The notes beneath the pieces are model-generated. The model had not been told where the DNA came from. It saw only the letters and a list, made by a program, of their open reading frames with translations, and did not search any database. 64,000 bases of DNA, from contig NZ_CP024636.1 in the NCBI RefSeq assembly GCF_009728735.1, positions 2,247,720 through 2,311,719 of the forward strand, given 5' to 3'. This stretch comes from Pantoea phytobeneficialis (GTDB lineage: Bacteria > Pseudomonadota > Gammaproteobacteria > Enterobacterales > Enterobacteriaceae). Each line of letters starts with the position of its first letter. Positions within the stretch are counted from its first letter, which is position 1. Below are positions 56,025-64,000 of this stretch, in pieces. The position numbers and the translations under genes are program-made.

Positions 56025-58331
56025 ATGAAATTTAAACGTAAAATTCAGCCCTACCGCGCTGCTGCTGGTGGATGGGGCTCTTTGGAAGCGACCACCCGTT
56101 TTGTCCTTGACAGTAAAGCTGCCCTGAAAAACATGCGTAACCTGTTGCGCATGAATAAGGCGCGCGGCTTTGATTGCCCCGGCTGCGCGTGGGGCGATGA
56201 CAACAAAAGTACTTTTAGTTTCTGTGAGAACGGTGCCAAAGCGGTCACCTGGGAAGCAACCCGCCGTGTGGTTGAGCCGGCGTTCTTTGCCCAGCACAGC
56301 GTCAGCACGCTGTATCAACAAAGTGATTATTTCCTCGAATATCAGGGCCGTCTGACCCACCCGTTACGTTACAACCGCGAAACCGACCATTATGAGCCAA
56401 TCAGCTGGGACGACGCTTTCGCGCTGGTTGCCAGCCATTTACAGGCGATGGACAATCCCGACCAGATGGAGCTGTATACCTCCGGTCGCGCCAGTAACGA
56501 GGCGTCCTGGCTGTATCAATTGTTTGGTCGCCTGATGGGTACCAACAACTTCCCCGACTGCTCCAACATGTGCCACGAAGCCAGTGGCTCCGGCCTGAAA
56601 CGTAGTATCGGCGTGGGTAAAGGCACCATTCGTCTCGACGATTTTGATCATGCAGATGCGATTTTCGTCTTTGGTCAGAATCCGGGGACTAACCACCCGC
56701 GTATGCTGCACAGCCTGCGTCATGCCGCCGACCACGGCGCACGCATCGTCACCTTTAATACCCTGCGTGAGCGTGGTCTGGAGCGTTTTGCCGATCCACA
56801 AAAACCGCTGGAAGTGGTGACCTCGATGGCGGGCACCATCAGCTCCGCCTATTACCAGCCGAATCTCGGCGGTGATATGGCTGCGATACGCGGCATGGTG
56901 AAAACGCTGCTGGAAACCCATCGCGCGCTGATTGCCGCCGGGGAAAAAGGTCTGTTTGACGAAACCTTTATCAACGCCGCCACGCAGGGCGTGGAAGCTT
57001 ACCTGGCAGCGGTGGATAACACTCGCTGGGAAGATATTGTGCGTCAGTCCGGTCTGAGCGAAGCGCAGATCCGCGAAGCCGCCGCCATTTACCAAAGTGC
57101 TGACCGGGTGATCTGTACCTGGGCGATGGGCATCACCCAGCACAAGCATTCGGTGGATACGGTGCGTGAAATTGTTAACCTGCAACTGCTGTTTGGTCAG
57201 CTCGGCAAAAAAGGGGCGGGCCTGTGTCCGGTTCGTGGCCACAGTAACGTGCAGGGCAACCGTACCATGGGCATTGACGAGAAGCCGAGTAAACCCTTCC
57301 TCGATGCGTTAGGTCAGCATTTTGATTTTGAACCACCGCGTGAGCACGGCCACAACACCGTTGAGGCGCTGAACGCCATGCTGCGTGATGAAGTGAAGGT
57401 GTTGATCGCGCTGGGTGGTAACCTGGCAGCAGCCGCACCGGACTCGCCGCTGACGGAAGAAGCGCTGCAACGTTGTGGTCTGACGGTACATATCAGCACC
57501 AAGCTCAACCGCAGCCATCTGGTGCCGGGCCATGAGGGCTTGATTCTGCCGACGCTGGGCCGCACCGAGCGCGATCGTCAGGCAACCGGTAACCAGTTTA
57601 TCACCGTGGAAGACTCCTTCAGCATGGTGCACGCTTCTGAGGGCGTAGGCATTCCGCTGGCGGATACCCAACGTTCTGAAACCGCGATTGTCGCCGGTAT
57701 CGCTCATGCCACTCTCGGCAGCGATAAAGTGGACTGGCTGGCGCTGGCCGGGGATTACAATCTGATCCGCGATCATATTGCCGCCACCATCCCTGGCTTT
57801 GCCGACTTCAACACCAAATGTGACATCCCGGGGGGGTTCTACCTCGGTAACGCCGCCGCAGAATTGCGTTTCAACACCCCGTCGCAGAAGGCGGAGTTCA
57901 GCAATGCCGCCCTGCCCAGCTCGTTGTTCCCGCAGTTGGGCGACGTGGAAGTGCCGTTTACGCTGCAAACCCTGCGTTCACATGACCAGTACAACACCAC
58001 CATTTACGGCCTCGATGACCGTTATCGTGGCGTCTACGGTCAGCGTGAAGTGGTGTTTATTCACCCGGATGATATGCAGGCACTGGGCTTCACTGAAGGC
58101 CAACTGGTGGATATCGAAACCCTGTGGAACGACGGTTTGACCCGTCGCGTCAGCGGTTTTAAATTGGTGCCCTACAATATTCCGCGTGGCAACCTGGCGG
58201 CGTATTACCCGGAAACCAACCCACTTGTCCCGCTTTCCAGCTACGGTGACGGCAGCGGCACACCGACCTCAAAATCGGTGCCAGTCAAACTGGCATTAAC
58301 TGCCGCCGTACCCACCCAACGTATTGCCTGA
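56025..58331 (+). CDS. ydeP: YdeP/FdhF-type molybdopterin oxidoreductase
   Basis: 768 residues (E. coli YdeP 759). The N-terminal CPGCAW and a downstream Cys mark a partial cluster-binding region. NNFPDCSNMCHEAS carries a cysteine where formate dehydrogenase H has selenocysteine. Molybdopterin-binding segments FGQNPGTNHPRMLHSLRHA and GHSNVQGNRTMGI follow, with a C-terminal cofactor-binding domain (DRYRGVYGQREVVFIHPDD). The substrate is unknown; in E. coli ydeP is acid-resistance-linked under EvgA. Here it stands alone between a PTS gene and rnb, away from its usual E. coli place. The ribosome binding site is weak. Confidence 0.88.
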   Translation: MKFKRKIQPYRAAAGGWGSLEATTRFVLDSKAALKNMRNLLRMNKARGFDCPGCAWGDDNKSTFSFCENGAKAVTWEATRRVVEPAFFAQHSVSTLYQQSDYFLEYQGRLTHPLRYNRETDHYEPISWDDAFALVASHLQAMDNPDQMELYTSGRASNEASWLYQLFGRLMGTNNFPDCSNMCHEASGSGLKRSIGVGKGTIRLDDFDHADAIFVFGQNPGTNHPRMLHSLRHAADHGARIVTFNTLRERGLERFADPQKPLEVVTSMAGTISSAYYQPNLGGDMAAIRGMVKTLLETHRALIAAGEKGLFDETFINAATQGVEAYLAAVDNTRWEDIVRQSGLSEAQIREAAAIYQSADRVICTWAMGITQHKHSVDTVREIVNLQLLFGQLGKKGAGLCPVRGHSNVQGNRTMGIDEKPSKPFLDALGQHFDFEPPREHGHNTVEALNAMLRDEVKVLIALGGNLAAAAPDSPLTEEALQRCGLTVHISTKLNRSHLVPGHEGLILPTLGRTERDRQATGNQFITVEDSFSMVHASEGVGIPLADTQRSETAIVAGIAHATLGSDKVDWLALAGDYNLIRDHIAATIPGFADFNTKCDIPGGFYLGNAAAELRFNTPSQKAEFSNAALPSSLFPQLGDVEVPFTLQTLRSHDQYNTTIYGLDDRYRGVYGQREVVFIHPDDMQALGFTEGQLVDIETLWNDGLTRRVSGFKLVPYNIPRGNLAAYYPETNPLVPLSSYGDGSGTPTSKSVPVKLALTAAVPTQRIA

Positions 58332-58348
58332 TCTGAAGGTTATCAGAA

Positions 58349-58380
58349 GGTAAAAAAGCCGCGTTAAGCGGCTTTTTACC
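58349..58380. terminator. Bidirectional terminator after ydeP
   Basis: GGTAAAAAAGCCGC / GCGGCTTTTTACC with loop GTTAA, 17 nt after the ydeP stop. The T-run is within the stem's right arm. Confidence 0.9.
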
Positions 58381-58456
58381 CTGTTTTGGCCTTGCCGCGC
58401 GGGCATGATTCGCGTAAAACTGTCAGCCGCTCTTAGGCCACGAAACTAAATAAATT

Positions 58457-60391
58457 ATGTTCCAGGATAACCCGCTGCTCGCGCAGCTGAAAGAGAAGCT
58501 CCACGCGCAGACGCCGCGCGCCGAAGGCGTGGTGAAAGGCACGGAAAAAGGTTTTGGCTTTCTGGAGGTTGATGCTCAGAAAAGCTACTTCATTCCACCG
58601 CCGCAAATGAAGAAAGTGATGCACGGCGACCGCATCGTTGCTGTGATCCACACCGATAAAGATCGCGAAAGTGCCGAGCCGGAAAGCCTGGTTGAGCCAT
58701 TCCTGACGCGTTTTGTCGGCCGCGTACAGAAGAAAGATGATCGCCTGTCTATCGTGCCAGATCATCCGCTGCTGAAAGATGCTATTCAGTGCCGTGCTGC
58801 CCGTGGCGTGACCCACGATTTCCAGGCCGGTGACTGGGCCGTGGCTGAAATGCGTCGCCATCCTCTGAAAGGCGATCGTGGCTTTTATGCCGAACTGACC
58901 GAATTTATTACCACTGCGGATGACCATCTGGCACCGTGGTGGGTCACGCTGTCGCGCCACAACCTGGAGCGTGAAGCGCCGGAAGTCGGTTTTGGTGAGA
59001 TGATTGATGAGTATCTGACGCGTGAAGACCTGACCGCGCTCGATTTCGTCACCATCGACAGCGCCAGCACCGAAGATATGGACGATGCGCTGTACGCAGA
59101 AGAGACTGCCGAAGGCAACCTGCTGCTGACTATCGCCATTGCCGATCCTACCGCTTATGTGCCGGAAGGCAGCGCGCTGGACAAACTGGCCGCGAAACGC
59201 GCCTTCACTAACTATCTGCCGGGCTTCAACATCCCGATGCTGCCGCGTGAACTGTCTGATGACGTTTGCTCGCTGCGCCCGAATGTACGCCGTCCGGCGC
59301 TGGCGTGCCGCGTTACCGTGTTGAAAGACGGTAGCCTGGCCGACGATATCCATTTCTTTGCCGCCTGGATCGAATCCAAAGCTAAACTGGTCTATGACGA
59401 AGTATCAGACTGGCTGGAAAACAACGGTAGCTGGCAGCCCGCCAGTGATGCCATTGCCCAACAGATTCGTCTGCTGCATCGTCTGTGTCTGGCGCGCGGC
59501 GACTGGCGTCAAACTCACGCCCTGGTGTTCAAAGACCGTCCGGATTACCGCTTTGTCCTGGGTGAAAAAGGTGAAGTGCTGGATATCATTGCCGAGCCTC
59601 GCCGCATCGCGAACCGTATCGTAGAAGAAGCGATGATCCTCGCGAACGTCTGTGCCGCCCGCGTGCTGCAACAGAAGCTGGGCTTCGGTATCTATAACGT
59701 GCATACCGGTTTCGACCTCGCCAACGCCGAACAGGCAGCAGGCGTGTTGGCCGGACACGGTATCACCGTTGATGCGCAGGCCATCACTACGCTGGAAGGT
59801 TTCCGTCAGCTGCGCCGTGAGCTGGATGCCCAGCCGACCCAGTATCTCGACAGCCGTATCCGTCGTTTCCAGGCCTTTGCTGAAATCAGCACCGAGCCAG
59901 GCCCGCACTTTGGCCTTGGTCTTGAGGCTTACGCTACCTGGACCTCACCCATCCGTAAGTTCGGCGATATGATTAACCATCGCCTGCTGAAAGCCATTAT
60001 TCGCGGTGAAGCGATCAATCGCCCGCAGGATGATGTGACCGTGACCATGAGCGAACGTCGCCGCCTGAACCGTATGGCCGAGCGCGATGTCGGTGACTGG
60101 TTGTACGCGCGTTTCCTCGCGCCGTTTGCCGGTGGCGATCGCAAGTTCAGCGCAGAAATCATCGACGTTTCCCGTGGTGGTATGCGTGTGCGTCTGCTGG
60201 AGAATGGCGCGGTAGCCTTTATCCCTGCCCCGTTCATCCACGCGGTGCGTGATGAGCTGGTGTGTTCCCAGGAAAACGGCACCGTACAGATCAAAGGTGA
60301 AGTCGTTTATCGCGTCACCGATGTGATCGACGTGACCATCGCCGAAGTGCGTATGGAAACGCGTAGTGTAGTGGCGCGTCCTGCCAGTTAA
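58457..60391 (+). CDS. rnb: Exoribonuclease II
   Basis: 644 residues, the E. coli RNase II length. Cold-shock domains lie at the N-terminus ([21 protein letters not shown]). The RNB catalytic domain has [14 protein letters not shown] (the Asp cluster) and [15 protein letters not shown] sequence later, and the C-terminal S1 domain is ISRGG-type ([21 protein letters not shown]). It degrades single-stranded RNA 3' to 5' processively. The order rnb-...-pdeR is as in E. coli, where pdeR affects rnb stability, but here a transporter and a DUF466 gene separate them. Confidence 0.97.
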   Translation: MFQDNPLLAQLKEKLHAQTPRAEGVVKGTEKGFGFLEVDAQKSYFIPPPQMKKVMHGDRIVAVIHTDKDRESAEPESLVEPFLTRFVGRVQKKDDRLSIVPDHPLLKDAIQCRAARGVTHDFQAGDWAVAEMRRHPLKGDRGFYAELTEFITTADDHLAPWWVTLSRHNLEREAPEVGFGEMIDEYLTREDLTALDFVTIDSASTEDMDDALYAEETAEGNLLLTIAIADPTAYVPEGSALDKLAAKRAFTNYLPGFNIPMLPRELSDDVCSLRPNVRRPALACRVTVLKDGSLADDIHFFAAWIESKAKLVYDEVSDWLENNGSWQPASDAIAQQIRLLHRLCLARGDWRQTHALVFKDRPDYRFVLGEKGEVLDIIAEPRRIANRIVEEAMILANVCAARVLQQKLGFGIYNVHTGFDLANAEQAAGVLAGHGITVDAQAITTLEGFRQLRRELDAQPTQYLDSRIRRFQAFAEISTEPGPHFGLGLEAYATWTSPIRKFGDMINHRLLKAIIRGEAINRPQDDVTVTMSERRRLNRMAERDVGDWLYARFLAPFAGGDRKFSAEIIDVSRGGMRVRLLENGAVAFIPAPFIHAVRDELVCSQENGTVQIKGEVVYRVTDVIDVTIAEVRMETRSVVARPAS

Positions 60392-60402
60392 GTTCTGACA
60401 TC

Positions 60403-60467
60403 ACCCGTAGCGGTGCGATTTATCGCGCAGGTTTTAAAAAGCGCGCGATAAATCGCGCCGCTACGGG
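60403..60467. repeat. REP-like inverted pair after rnb
   Basis: CCCGTAGCGGTGCGATTTAT at the left and GCGCGATAAATCGCGCCGCT at the right face each other across about 12 nt. The stem exceeds 20 bp with one mismatch. It follows the rnb stop by 11 nt. Confidence 0.82.
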
Positions 60468-60610
60468 ACTCCTCCTTTTAAGTAATTGTTAAATTTGCAC
60501 CTCGCTTCACACTTCTTCATCGATTCGCTGTCGCTTACATTCCATTACATTATTTTTAACTTGTTGTATTCGATCGTTTATTTTTCCCGGTCCCTACAAG
60601 GAGTTAACTC

Positions 60611-62677
60611 ATGAACAACGTCAAAACCGGATTGATCTGGTTAGCGGTGGCGTTAATTGGTGCGGCGTCGTTCGCCATGCTGGCACTAAGCCGTGGTGAA
60701 CACGTCAATGCCGTCTGGTTGGTGATTGCCGCCGTGGCGTGCTACAGCATCGCTTATCGCTTTTACAGCCTGTTTATTGCCCGCCGTATTTTCGAACTGG
60801 ACGATCGCCGCCGTACGCCAGCGGAGCGCTTTAACGATGGTCTGGATTACGTGCCTACCAACAAGTGGGTGCTGTTCGGCCACCACTTTGCCGCCATTGC
60901 CGGTGCTGGCCCACTGGTCGGCCCGATCCTCGCGGCACAAATGGGTTTCCTGCCAGGCACCATCTGGATTCTGGTCGGTGTGATGCTGGCTGGCGCAGTA
61001 CAGGATTTCCTCGTGCTGTTTATCTCCACCCGCCGCGATGGGCGTTCGCTGGGTGAAATGGCGCGCCAGGAACTCGGCAGTTTTGCCGGGGTGATCACCA
61101 TGCTTGGCGCACTCGGGGTGATGATCATTATTCTTTCGGCCCTGGCGTTGGTGGTGGTCAAAGCGCTGGCGAACAGCCCCTGGGGGTTGTTCACCATCGC
61201 CGCGACTATCCCGATTGCGCTGTTTATGGGCGTGTATATGCGCTTTCTGCGCCCGGGAAAAATCGCTGAGGTGTCGATTATTGGTTTTGTACTGATGATG
61301 GCGGCGATTATTTTTGGCGGTGATATCGCACAACATCCCTTCTGGGGACCGTTCTTCACCCTGAAAGGCACGGAACTCACCTGGGTGCTGGTGATTTATG
61401 GTTTTGTTGCCTCATCGCTGCCGGTATGGCTACTGCTGGCACCGCGTGACTATCTCTCTACCTTCCTGAAAATTGGCGTGATTATTGGTCTGGCGATCGG
61501 CATTTTGTTTGCCATGCCAGAATTGAAGATGCCTGCGGTAACTAAGTTTATCGATGGTACCGGCCCGGTGTTTTCCGGGGCGCTGTTCCCGTTCCTGTTT
61601 ATCACCATCGCCTGTGGCGCGATTTCTGGTTTCCATGCGTTAGTCTCCAGCGGCACCACGCCGAAACTGGTGGAACGTGAAAGCCATATTCGTTTTATTG
61701 GCTATGGCGCGATGCTGATGGAATCCTTTGTCGCCATCATGGCGCTGATTTGCGCGTCGGTGCTGGATCCGGGCGTCTACTTTGCCATGAACGCCCCGAC
61801 GGCGCTGATTGGCTCCACCGTGGAAAACGCGTCGCAGGTGATTAATAGCTGGGGTTTTGTCGTCACACCGGAAATGCTGACCACCATCGCTTCTGAAGTG
61901 GGTGAGAAGACCATCCTGTCCCGTGCGGGTGGTGCGCCAACCTTCGCCGTAGGAATGGCACATATCATTACTGAGGTGTTCAACAGCCGCGCCATGATGG
62001 CGTTCTGGTATCACTTCGCCATTCTGTTCGAAGCCTTGTTTATCCTTACCGCCGTGGACGCCGGTACGCGTGCCTGCCGTTTTATGGTGCAGGATTTGGT
62101 CGGCACCGTGGTGCCTTCACTTGCCAATAACCGTTCATGGCTCGGCAATATGGCGGGAACCACCGTGGCTGTTGCGGGTTGGGGTTTCTTTGTCTATCAG
62201 GGCGTGGTCGATCCCCTGGGCGGCATCAACACCTTGTGGCCATTGTTCGGTATTGGTAACCAGATGCTGGCGTCGATGGCGCTGATTCTCGGCACCGTGG
62301 TGCTGTTTAAGATGAAGAAACAACGTTACGCGTGGGTGACGATTCTGCCAACTGCCTGGTTGTTTATCACCTCAATGACCGCCGGATGGCAAAAGATTTT
62401 CCATGAAAAACCGTCGATTGGTTTCCTTGCCCAGGCGAATAAGTTCCGCAAAGGTCTGGATGAGGGCGTGATTATCGCACCCGCGAAAACCGTCGCTGAT
62501 ATGCAAACCATCGTGTTCAGCAACCAGATTAACGCCCTGCTGTGCGGTTTCTTCATGCTGGTGGCCGTCACCATGTTGATCGCGGCCTTCTTTGTCATTC
62601 GCCGTGCCCTGCGCAGTGACGTGCCGACCGTGCATGAGGCACCGGTGTCGCTGCGTAAGGAGGTGCGTAATGTCTGA
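60611..62677 (+). CDS. CstA/BtsT-family peptide or pyruvate transporter
   Basis: 688 residues with about 16-18 membrane helices. The sequence follows CstA and BtsT (YjiY) closely: GLDYVPTNKWVLFGHHFAAIAGAGPLVGP, then LLLAPRDYLSTFLKIG and SRAGGAPTFAVGMAHI. E. coli CstA (701) imports pyruvate or peptides under carbon starvation; BtsT (716) imports pyruvate. This copy lies closer to neither by eye. The start has AAGGAG 7 nt upstream. A DUF466 gene overlaps its end, as cstA-ybdD and btsT-yjiX do. E. coli has no such gene between rnb and pdeR. Confidence 0.92.
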   Translation: MNNVKTGLIWLAVALIGAASFAMLALSRGEHVNAVWLVIAAVACYSIAYRFYSLFIARRIFELDDRRRTPAERFNDGLDYVPTNKWVLFGHHFAAIAGAGPLVGPILAAQMGFLPGTIWILVGVMLAGAVQDFLVLFISTRRDGRSLGEMARQELGSFAGVITMLGALGVMIIILSALALVVVKALANSPWGLFTIAATIPIALFMGVYMRFLRPGKIAEVSIIGFVLMMAAIIFGGDIAQHPFWGPFFTLKGTELTWVLVIYGFVASSLPVWLLLAPRDYLSTFLKIGVIIGLAIGILFAMPELKMPAVTKFIDGTGPVFSGALFPFLFITIACGAISGFHALVSSGTTPKLVERESHIRFIGYGAMLMESFVAIMALICASVLDPGVYFAMNAPTALIGSTVENASQVINSWGFVVTPEMLTTIASEVGEKTILSRAGGAPTFAVGMAHIITEVFNSRAMMAFWYHFAILFEALFILTAVDAGTRACRFMVQDLVGTVVPSLANNRSWLGNMAGTTVAVAGWGFFVYQGVVDPLGGINTLWPLFGIGNQMLASMALILGTVVLFKMKKQRYAWVTILPTAWLFITSMTAGWQKIFHEKPSIGFLAQANKFRKGLDEGVIIAPAKTVADMQTIVFSNQINALLCGFFMLVAVTMLIAAFFVIRRALRSDVPTVHEAPVSLRKEVRNV

Positions 62678-62954
62678 GGCGATTTTAGCCTGGCGTAAAC
62701 CGGCCGGGCGCTGGCAGATAAATCAGTGTCTGCCGCTGGGCGAGCCGCCGCGCACCCGCTGGCAAAAAATCTGGCGTGGCTTGCAGCAGAGCTTTCGCTT
62801 AATGGTCGGCGTACACGATTATCAAAATTATCTACAGCATATGCGTCTGCATCATCCCGAACAGCCCCCGATGAGTGAACGCGAATTTTATCGTTACTGC
62901 CTCGACGCCCGCTTTCCCAGCCAGCCAGGAAAATTGGGTAAGTGCCCGTGTTAA
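62670..62954 (+). CDS. DUF466 (YbdD/YjiX) small protein
   Basis: 94 residues. The C-terminal part (QQSFRLMVGVHDYQNYLQHM, then EQPPMSEREFYRYCLDARF) is the DUF466 domain found beside CstA-type transporters. E. coli YbdD has 65 residues; this one has about 30 more at the N-terminus. AAGGAGG lies 7 nt before the ATG, which falls inside the last codons of the transporter (8-base overlap), so translation is coupled. The typical C-terminal CC of YbdD appears as KCPC. It is needed for full transport activity in some homologues. Confidence 0.9.
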   Translation: MSEAILAWRKPAGRWQINQCLPLGEPPRTRWQKIWRGLQQSFRLMVGVHDYQNYLQHMRLHHPEQPPMSEREFYRYCLDARFPSQPGKLGKCPC

Positions 62955-62962
62955 TCCTGTTT

Positions 62963-62986
62963 AGCCCCAAATTTTTGGGGCTTTTT
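62963..62986 (+). terminator. Intrinsic terminator after the DUF466 gene
   Basis: AGCCCCAAA / TTTGGGGCT with a 2-nt loop, then TTTTC, 8 nt after the DUF466 stop codon. It separates the transporter operon from pdeR. Confidence 0.92.
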
Positions 62987-63110
62987 CGTGCCATTCATTT
63001 ATCTAAACAAAAATATATTTGGATTGCATCTTGTGCTTACGCAAGAGGATGAATACTGTTGCTAAAATAATGAGATACCGCCTGCTGAGAACTCCCTGGA
63101 GGAAGTTTCC

Positions 63111-64000
63111 ATGACCGATGAACAAGGGCAAACGTTGCTATACACCTTGTTTGGCACCACCAGCCCTCATTGGCGTCTGACTGCGGACAGCGATGCTTTA
63201 CATTTTGCCGAAGAGGAAAATGCCCATACCAATCTGGCCGTTCCGCTAACCCCGGCACAGGCGAGTTTGTTGCGCGCCATGACCGTGATTACCTCCAGCA
63301 TCAACCTGACGCTGTCGCTGCATGGCGTACCGGTGCCGATGCATTTTGTCGGTCGTAAAGTGAACCAGGCGACGTGGGCAGGCACCGCATCAGCCTGGGG
63401 AGACACCTCTTCTGTCGCACGCGATTTGACGCTGGGCCTGTCGTTTGCTGAGCAAGTGGTTTCCGAGGCCAACTCGGTGATCGTTATCCTCGACCAACGA
63501 GGTAACATTCAACGTTTTAATCGGTTAAGTGAAGAATACACTGGCCTGAAAGAACACGAAGTGATTGGCCGTAATGTGTTCCAGCTATTCATGACCAAAC
63601 AGGAAGCCCAGGCCTCCCGCCGCAACATCGCCGGATTTTTTCGCGACGGCAACTCTTACGAAGTGGAACGCTGGATCAAAACCAAGAAAGGTCAGCGACT
63701 GTTTCTGTTTCGTAATAAGTTCGTTCACAGCGGCAGCGGAAAAAATGAAATTTTCCTCATCTGTTCAGGAACGGATATTACCGAGGAGCGCCGGGCCCAG
63801 GAGCGTCTGCGCGTGCTGGCCAACACCGATACGGTGACCGGGTTACCCAATCGCAATGCCATCCATCAGCAAATTAGTCTGGCACTTGAGACGGCGAAAG
63901 GCACGCAAACCGGCGTGGTGTATCTCGACTTAGACAATTTCAAGAAGGTGAATGACGCCTACGGGCACATGTTCGGTGACCAGTTACTTCAGGCGGTTTC
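63111..64000 (+). CDS. pdeR: Cyclic-di-GMP phosphodiesterase PdeR (YciR/Gmr), N-terminal part
   Basis: The gene begins at ATG 63111 (GGAGGAAG 8 nt upstream) and runs off the window after 296 codons; E. coli PdeR has 661. Seen are an N-terminal region with FVGRKVNQATWAGTASAWGD and a PAS domain (EANSVIVILDQRGNIQRFNR and KFVHSGSGKNEIFLICSGTD). The start of the GGDEF domain follows (ANTDTVTGLPNRNAI, then VVYLDLDNFKKVNDAYGHMF). The EAL domain is beyond the edge. In E. coli PdeR acts as a trigger enzyme that inhibits DgcM and MlrA and so controls curli. Order rnb-pdeR agrees with E. coli. Confidence 0.95.
   Translation, partial: MTDEQGQTLLYTLFGTTSPHWRLTADSDALHFAEEENAHTNLAVPLTPAQASLLRAMTVITSSINLTLSLHGVPVPMHFVGRKVNQATWAGTASAWGDTSSVARDLTLGLSFAEQVVSEANSVIVILDQRGNIQRFNRLSEEYTGLKEHEVIGRNVFQLFMTKQEAQASRRNIAGFFRDGNSYEVERWIKTKKGQRLFLFRNKFVHSGSGKNEIFLICSGTDITEERRAQERLRVLANTDTVTGLPNRNAIHQQISLALETAKGTQTGVVYLDLDNFKKVNDAYGHMFGDQLLQAV

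Noticed and set aside
58433..59353. A 306-codon frame antisense to rnb.
   Set aside because: Shadow of the well-supported RNase II gene.
60496..60511. Possible CRP site TGCACCTCGCTTCACA upstream of the CstA-like gene.
   Set aside because: Only the right half matches TCACA; the left half keeps two of five bases. Too weak to claim without a matrix score.

Overview
The window is a stretch of enterobacterial chromosome. Gene content and order follow the Escherichia coli terminus-proximal region closely: uspE, pntAB, ydgH, ydgI, rstAB, asr-ydgU-ydgD, hrpA, azoR, ydbL-ynbE-ydbH, ldhA, ydbJ, ydbK, ttcA, fnrS, zntB, mppA, mpaA, ycjG, tpx, tyrR, the psp operon, sapABCDF, fabI, yciW, rnb and pdeR. Several features point to Erwiniaceae, most likely Pantoea or Erwinia, rather than Escherichia: folM, ydgC, dbpA and the Rac prophage region are missing, non-coli genes are inserted, and a short palindromic repeat built on GCGCGATAAATCGCGC recurs between genes. 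This placement is from memory of gene order, not from a search. There is no prophage, insertion sequence, CRISPR array, rRNA or tRNA that I can see.

Layout. 1-7.2 kb: end of uspE, the proton-translocating transhydrogenase pntAB, envelope protein YdgH, an amino-acid antiporter (YdgI) and an unrecognised 137-residue gene. 7.3-12.6 kb: the RstAB two-component system, an M32 carboxypeptidase and the acid-shock group asr-ydgU-ydgD, with an RstA-box-like site in front of asr. 12.6-25.9 kb: helicase HrpA, azoreductase, the YdbH-YnbE-YdbL envelope lipid-transport operon, D-lactate dehydrogenase and pyruvate:flavodoxin oxidoreductase. 25.9-30.5 kb: an inserted iron module, comprising a TonB-dependent siderophore receptor and an FAD monooxygenase, each with its own Fur box. 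30.5-39 kb: ttcA, the anaerobic small RNA FnrS, zntB, a murein-peptide recycling cluster (mppA, mpaA, ycjG), tpx and tyrR. 39-44.3 kb: ycjF-ycjX-pspDCBA with a sigma-54 promoter, and divergent pspF. 44.3-45 kb: a tandem 119-bp repeat followed by a RyhB small RNA gene with Fur-type operators. 45-52.5 kb: sapABCDF, fabI, yciW. 52.5-58.3 kb: an inserted block (LysR regulator, DUF1275 protein, PTS EIICB, YdeP-type molybdoenzyme). 58.4-64 kb: rnb, a CstA-family transporter with its DUF466 partner, and the start of pdeR.

The most informative non-coding content is two small RNAs, both on the minus strand: FnrS (31753-31872) with an FNR-type site at about -42, and RyhB (44679-44769). RyhB sits here between pspF and sapA, whereas in E. 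coli it lies between yhhX and yhhY. With three Fur-type control regions, the window carries an iron-responsive theme (receptor, monooxygenase, RyhB) laid over an otherwise conserved core. I found no convincing wholly new multi-gene system. The best candidates for novelty are the iron module, the relocated RyhB with its flanking repeat, and a few small orphan genes.
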